A DNA stretch of 64,000 nucleotides, from NCBI GenBank assembly GCA_020726505.1, contig JAHLEZ010000015.1, positions 682,001 through 746,000 on the forward strand, in the 5' to 3' direction. The position numbers and the translations under genes were made by a program. Of the stretch, positions 60,286-64,000 are shown one piece after another. The stretch is from Leptodontidium sp. MPI-SDFR-AT-0119 (lineage: Eukaryota > Ascomycota > Leotiomycetes > Helotiales > Leptodontidiaceae). Numbering within the stretch: position 1 is the stretch's first letter; each line of letters begins with the position of its first letter. Under the pieces are notes generated by a model that was not told the DNA's origin, did not search any database, and saw nothing but the letters and a program-made list of their open reading frames with translations.

Positions 60286-61380
60286 GAGCCTACTGCTAGA
60301 ATGTTTTGGGGGTTCACGCCAGACACGAATCTCACGACAACGTATACACTCTTCATAATCGGCCCACGCTACCTTTTACGCGATCGGTCACTAGGGATAC
60401 TGGGGTCTCACGACCACCTTTGATGTTGTCATGAGGATGGGGGGGGGGGTTGCAAAACCAAAAAAGTCTTTTTTGCCTTGCTTTATTTCTGATACGATTT
60501 CTCTTCACTGTATTAAATTTTCCTTTCAAAACTTTCGTGCCGAATTAGCGTGATGATGGGTATTGGGAGGTTGGTCGGGGTGGAGGGGCGTGTACTCTAT
60601 GAGAGGGTGGTTTTGACTGCTTATTTTCTAACATTCGCTGTATCAACACTGCGACGGAAGCAGGCACACCGTCATGCTTGCCTGCTTGCCGTCTTTTGTA
60701 TTGCAATTCTTCGCAGCCTGCTCTCTCCAGATTGTGCTGGTCACGAAATGTTACCAGCAGTCTGCACATGTATAGAATTCTCTTCACATCTACAAGATTT
60801 CCCCAACATTATGTCTCTTCAATGATGTGAGATCCGCTAATACAATCTCGTGCTACCTGTATCATATCCCATCTGCTGTGTAGACTTGATGGTCATCTGG
60901 CATCTACACGGCTTAATTTTGACGAAATTAGTTTCTTGTGGGCTCGTCTGTTCCCTCCCACCTCAAGTTCTCCCAATTCGAACGAAATTTTTCAACAACT
61001 GCCGGCCTGCCTGAGGCCTCGCATAAATCACCACCCAGGTCCCGTCCCGTCAAATAATAAATAGAAAAGCCCAGCCAGAACCAAAAAATTATTCCGACAA
61101 GCCATCATTCCGGGGAACAGGATAGCTCGCAACCGTACCCGCCAATAAAGCCATGTGAACGCCTGCCGTCCCATGTTGGATCGTCGATCCACCAAACTCT
61201 AAATCCCAAATCTCAGCTCGGCAAGGCAAGGCAAGGCAATCATTTCATGCAAGCTGCAAGCTGCGGCTCACAACTTAACTTACCGTCACTCGACTTGACT
61301 TAACTTGTCTTTGACTTTTGACTGCGGCTGTGGCCGCCCACTGACAGTAGAACCAACCAGCGAACGGAGGAACGAACGGG
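60286..61380. other. Intergenic region between the Msn2/4-like gene and DPH6
   Basis: No gene supported. It holds a poly-G tract at about 60438-60449, probably in the 3' UTR of the Msn2/4-like gene, and a GGCAA pentamer repeat at about 61220-61239 in the DPH6 promoter area. A frame at 60550-60825 is not recognisable. Confidence 0.7.
61220..61239. repeat. Four-copy GGCAA tandem repeat
   Basis: Four near-perfect copies of GGCAA lie about 150 bp upstream of the DPH6 start codon. No role is evident. Confidence 0.75.
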
Positions 61381-64000
61381 ATGGCCGACTCGCTCCATGT
61401 CATTGCGCTCATTTCAGGCGGCAAGGACAGTTTCTTTTCACTTCTGCACTGTATCCAGAACGGGCATCAAGTCGTTGCCTTGGGAAATCTCTTTCCAGCT
61501 CCTCCAGCTGCTGCTGCTGCAGGTGCAGCTCCCGCGCCGCGCCGTCCCGATGCTGCCACTGCTGCTGCCTCCAATCACGAGGCTGATAGCGAGAATGAGC
61601 AGGATCTCAATAGTTTCATGTATCAGACCGTGGGCTACACGGTGATTCCTCTGTATGAGCAAGCCCTCGGGATACCGCTGTATCGTCAGCCTATTGTAGG
61701 CAGCGCGGTGCAGACCGGGACCAGTTACGGGTATGCCGATGTTGGGTCTACGTCTCGTAGTGAAGGGTCAGGCGATGTGGGAATAGCGAAGAAAGATTTG
61801 GAAGGCAAGCACGAGGAGGAAGAAGATGAGACGGAATCTCTGGTCCCTCTCTTGAAGAGGATCATGGCAGAGCACCCCACTGCGAATGCGCTCAGCACCG
61901 GCGCTATCCTGTCAACCTACCAACGCACGCGCGTGGAATCCGTAGCTATACGATTGGGTCTCACGCCTCTATCGTATCTATGGCAATATCCTATCCTGCC
62001 ACCTGGGACGCAGATCTCTCTCCTGGGGGATATGCAAGCTATTGGTCTCGATGCGAGGATCGTGAAAGTCGCAAGTGGGGGGCTTGACGAGAGTTTCCTC
62101 TGGCAGAATGTAGCGGATCAGCAGGTCATGCGGCGGATTGAGAAATCTATGAAGAGGTTTGGGACGGATGGGGATGGAGCTGTGCTTGGGGAGGGAGGAG
62201 AGTTTGAGACGTTGGTTGTGGATGGACCAGCGAGCCTGTTCAAGGGTAGGATTGTGGTTGAGGAGAAGGATAGGAGGGTTGTTAGGGAAGGTGGTGGATC
62301 TGCTTGGTTGAAGATCTTAGAGGCGAGAGTGGTGATGAAAGTTTCTGAGGAAGTTGTTCATACTCGATGTCGAACTCCTGAGTTACTGGAGTCGAGATTC
62401 GCCAGTATTCTCGCTTCGCTCAATGGCAAGGACGTAGCTTCACCAAATTCCAGAGGATCGTCCACTCAGTTGAAATCACCTATTCTACATTTACCCAAAC
62501 CGCTTGTTGGAAACTCGAACTCGAACAGGATTCTTCGCTGGACTGTTACTGCAAAACAAGCCGATGCAAACGAATCGATTTCAACACAAGCCAGCAAGGC
62601 TATAGAAGAGATACGCCACCTTCTTCACCAATCATCACTCCAACCAACAGACATTATCTCAACAGTCATCATCCTCCGCTCAATGCAAGACTTCGCATCA
62701 ACAAACAAAGTACATCCATCTTCCCACTCCCCAATTCTCAGACACTAACAATCTCCAGGTCTACGGCGCTCTCTTCACCAAACCCAATCCACCATCCCGA
62801 GTGACCATCTCTTGCGGAACACTCCTCCCAGAAGAAATCTCACTTATAATCCACCTCTCTACCAATAACACACCCCCCTCGCCTACATCCCGCAAAGCAC
62901 TACACGTGCAATCACGCTCCTACTGGGCGCCCGCCAACATCGGCCCTTACTCACAAGCAATATGCACCACACTCCCTTCCACGGCTACCTCACAAACACC
63001 AACAAGCCTCGTCTCAATAGCAGGCCAAATCCCCTTGATCCCACACACGATGAACCTCCCCCTTTCTAGCAGCACACATCTCACTACCTCGCTTCTAAAC
63101 CAGGAAGGCCAAGAGCGAGAGCAAGAATTCAAAATCCAAGCCCTCCTCTCCCTCCAACACCTCCTCCGCATCACCCGCGAAATGCACATCTCCTGGCTCA
63201 GCAGCTGCGTAGCTTACCTCCCCTCCAGCACCAGCACCAGCACCCCCTCTCTCCCCTCGATGCAAAAGTCCCAGATCCTAGCCCAAGCATGGAGCCTTCT
63301 CCACCAACCCCCCAGCCAAGATGACGAAGAGGACTTCGAAGGTGACGAGTCTCGCGATCTCTGGGAAGAGAAGCATTACGCGGGCATGGAACTCCGTGGG
63401 GCAGCGAAAGACGAGAGAGAATACCCCTTATGGGACGTAGTAGATTGCAGTGCCTTAAGAGATGACACTCAAGCCAGCCCGCCGTTCTGGACGGTCGAGG
63501 TAGAGGAGTTGCCTAGGGGGAGTATGGTTGAGTGGGCTGCTGGGGTTGGTGTCGTTGGTGGTTCGGTTAAAGTATGTATATCACACACCTTTCCCCCCCC
63601 CTTTCACTCCTCCGCCCCTCTCAATTCCATTGCACTGCGAATCCCCACCGCGTGATAAATAAAATATTTAATACTCTAACAAAAAATTAACTAGTTATCC
63701 TCCTCAAAGAGCCCAAAAGGCTGGACAATCCACCAATGCTCTTTCGGCTCCAAGACAATCTCGATCATCATGCTCGAGTACTCCCCCACCCTCCCCTCTA
63801 TTAACGAGAAGCTCGAGGATATCTTCTCCTCCTTAGGCGGAGTAGAGGGAATGCAAGCGGAGAGTTCCGCGGCGTATGTAGATGTTTCTATACCTGGGTT
63901 GTGGGAGCAAGGGCGTTTTGGGGGTGCGGTACCGTGTCGGGGTATTTGGGATGGTGATGGGAGGAGGATAGCTTGTGTGGTGTTGTTTGATGATATTTAG
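61381..64000 (+). CDS. DPH6: Diphthine-ammonia ligase Dph6 with C-terminal RidA-like domains
   Basis: Three exons: 61381-62709, 62759-63571 and 63695-64000, in frame, 815 residues; the TAG ends at the last base of the window. Residues 12-17 are SGGKDS, the PP-loop that binds ATP in the adenine-nucleotide alpha-hydrolase fold. Further blocks are FMYQTVGYTVIPLYEQALGIPLYR, GAILSTYQRTRVESVAIRLGL, PLSYLWQ and GEGGEFETLVVDGP near 270-282. Two YjgF/YER057c/UK114 (RidA)-like units follow, one around VYGALF...RVTISC and one from SYWAPANIGPYSQAI near 493-507. Dph6 makes the last amide of diphthamide on elongation factor 2 from diphthine, ATP and ammonium; the fungal enzyme normally has these RidA fusions. 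An Ala/Pro-rich insert at about 38-62 follows the PP-loop strand and is encoded by GCTGCT repeats. Intron 2 is 123 nt and AT-rich. Confidence 0.94.

Overview
This window looks like a chromosome segment from a filamentous ascomycete fungus (Pezizomycotina). Genes are split by many short introns (mostly 41-100 nt) with GT..AG ends and CTAAC/CTGAC-like branch sites, gene leaders are long and pyrimidine-rich, and all recognised products are ordinary fungal ones: SWR1, TRS130, a complex I subunit, a SUN-family wall protein, a YAT amino-acid permease, an Msn2/4-type zinc-finger factor. I suspect Leotiomycetes, but that is only an impression from protein style. I see no rRNA, tRNA, CRISPR or intact transposon.

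Layout. 1-4040: no convincing gene. 4041-4625 (+): SCOC/Slo1-like short coiled-coil protein. 5317-7242 (-): conserved fungal protein of unknown function in six exons, with a small first exon reconstructed here. 7915-8554 (-): NDUFB8 subunit of respiratory complex I, divergent from SWR1 (8962-13967, +), the ATPase that deposits histone H2A.Z. 15178-16395 (+): MBOAT/wax-synthase-like acyltransferase. 17351-22146 (+): TRS130/TRAPPC10. 23028-25323 (+): amino-acid permease with seven GATA-factor sites upstream. 26593-27809 (+): quinone-oxidoreductase-type dehydrogenase. 27810-31727: gene-poor, ending in the leader of the SUN-family gene (31728-33102, +). 34550-35476 (+): DUF202 membrane protein. 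35832-39257 (+): Hcs1/IGHMBP2-type helicase with a 652-nt intron. 41258-43345 (+): unknown, largely disordered protein. 43346-45524: partly AT-rich. 45525-46674 (+): seven-helix-type membrane protein whose frame I cannot join cleanly. 49294-50975 (+): PAQR/hemolysin-III receptor family. 50976-58277: about 7.3 kb with no recognisable gene, then the Msn2/4-like regulator (58278-60285, +). 61381-64000 (+): DPH6 diphthine-ammonia ligase with fused RidA-like domains; its stop codon is the last three bases of the window.

The genes do not form a pathway cluster. They are mostly independent housekeeping genes (chromatin, vesicle traffic, respiration, translation-factor modification, DNA/RNA helicase, cell wall) with a few accessory-type genes between them (MBOAT transferase, permease, oxidoreductase, seven-helix protein). 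Exon coordinates below were worked out by hand from splice signals and reading-frame continuity. All multi-exon models except the 45.5-kb gene keep frame across every junction. I found no clear evidence of a new multi-gene system. The best leads are the abnormal helicase intron, the damaged or misread membrane-protein gene, the stand-alone MBOAT gene and the GATA-site cluster.
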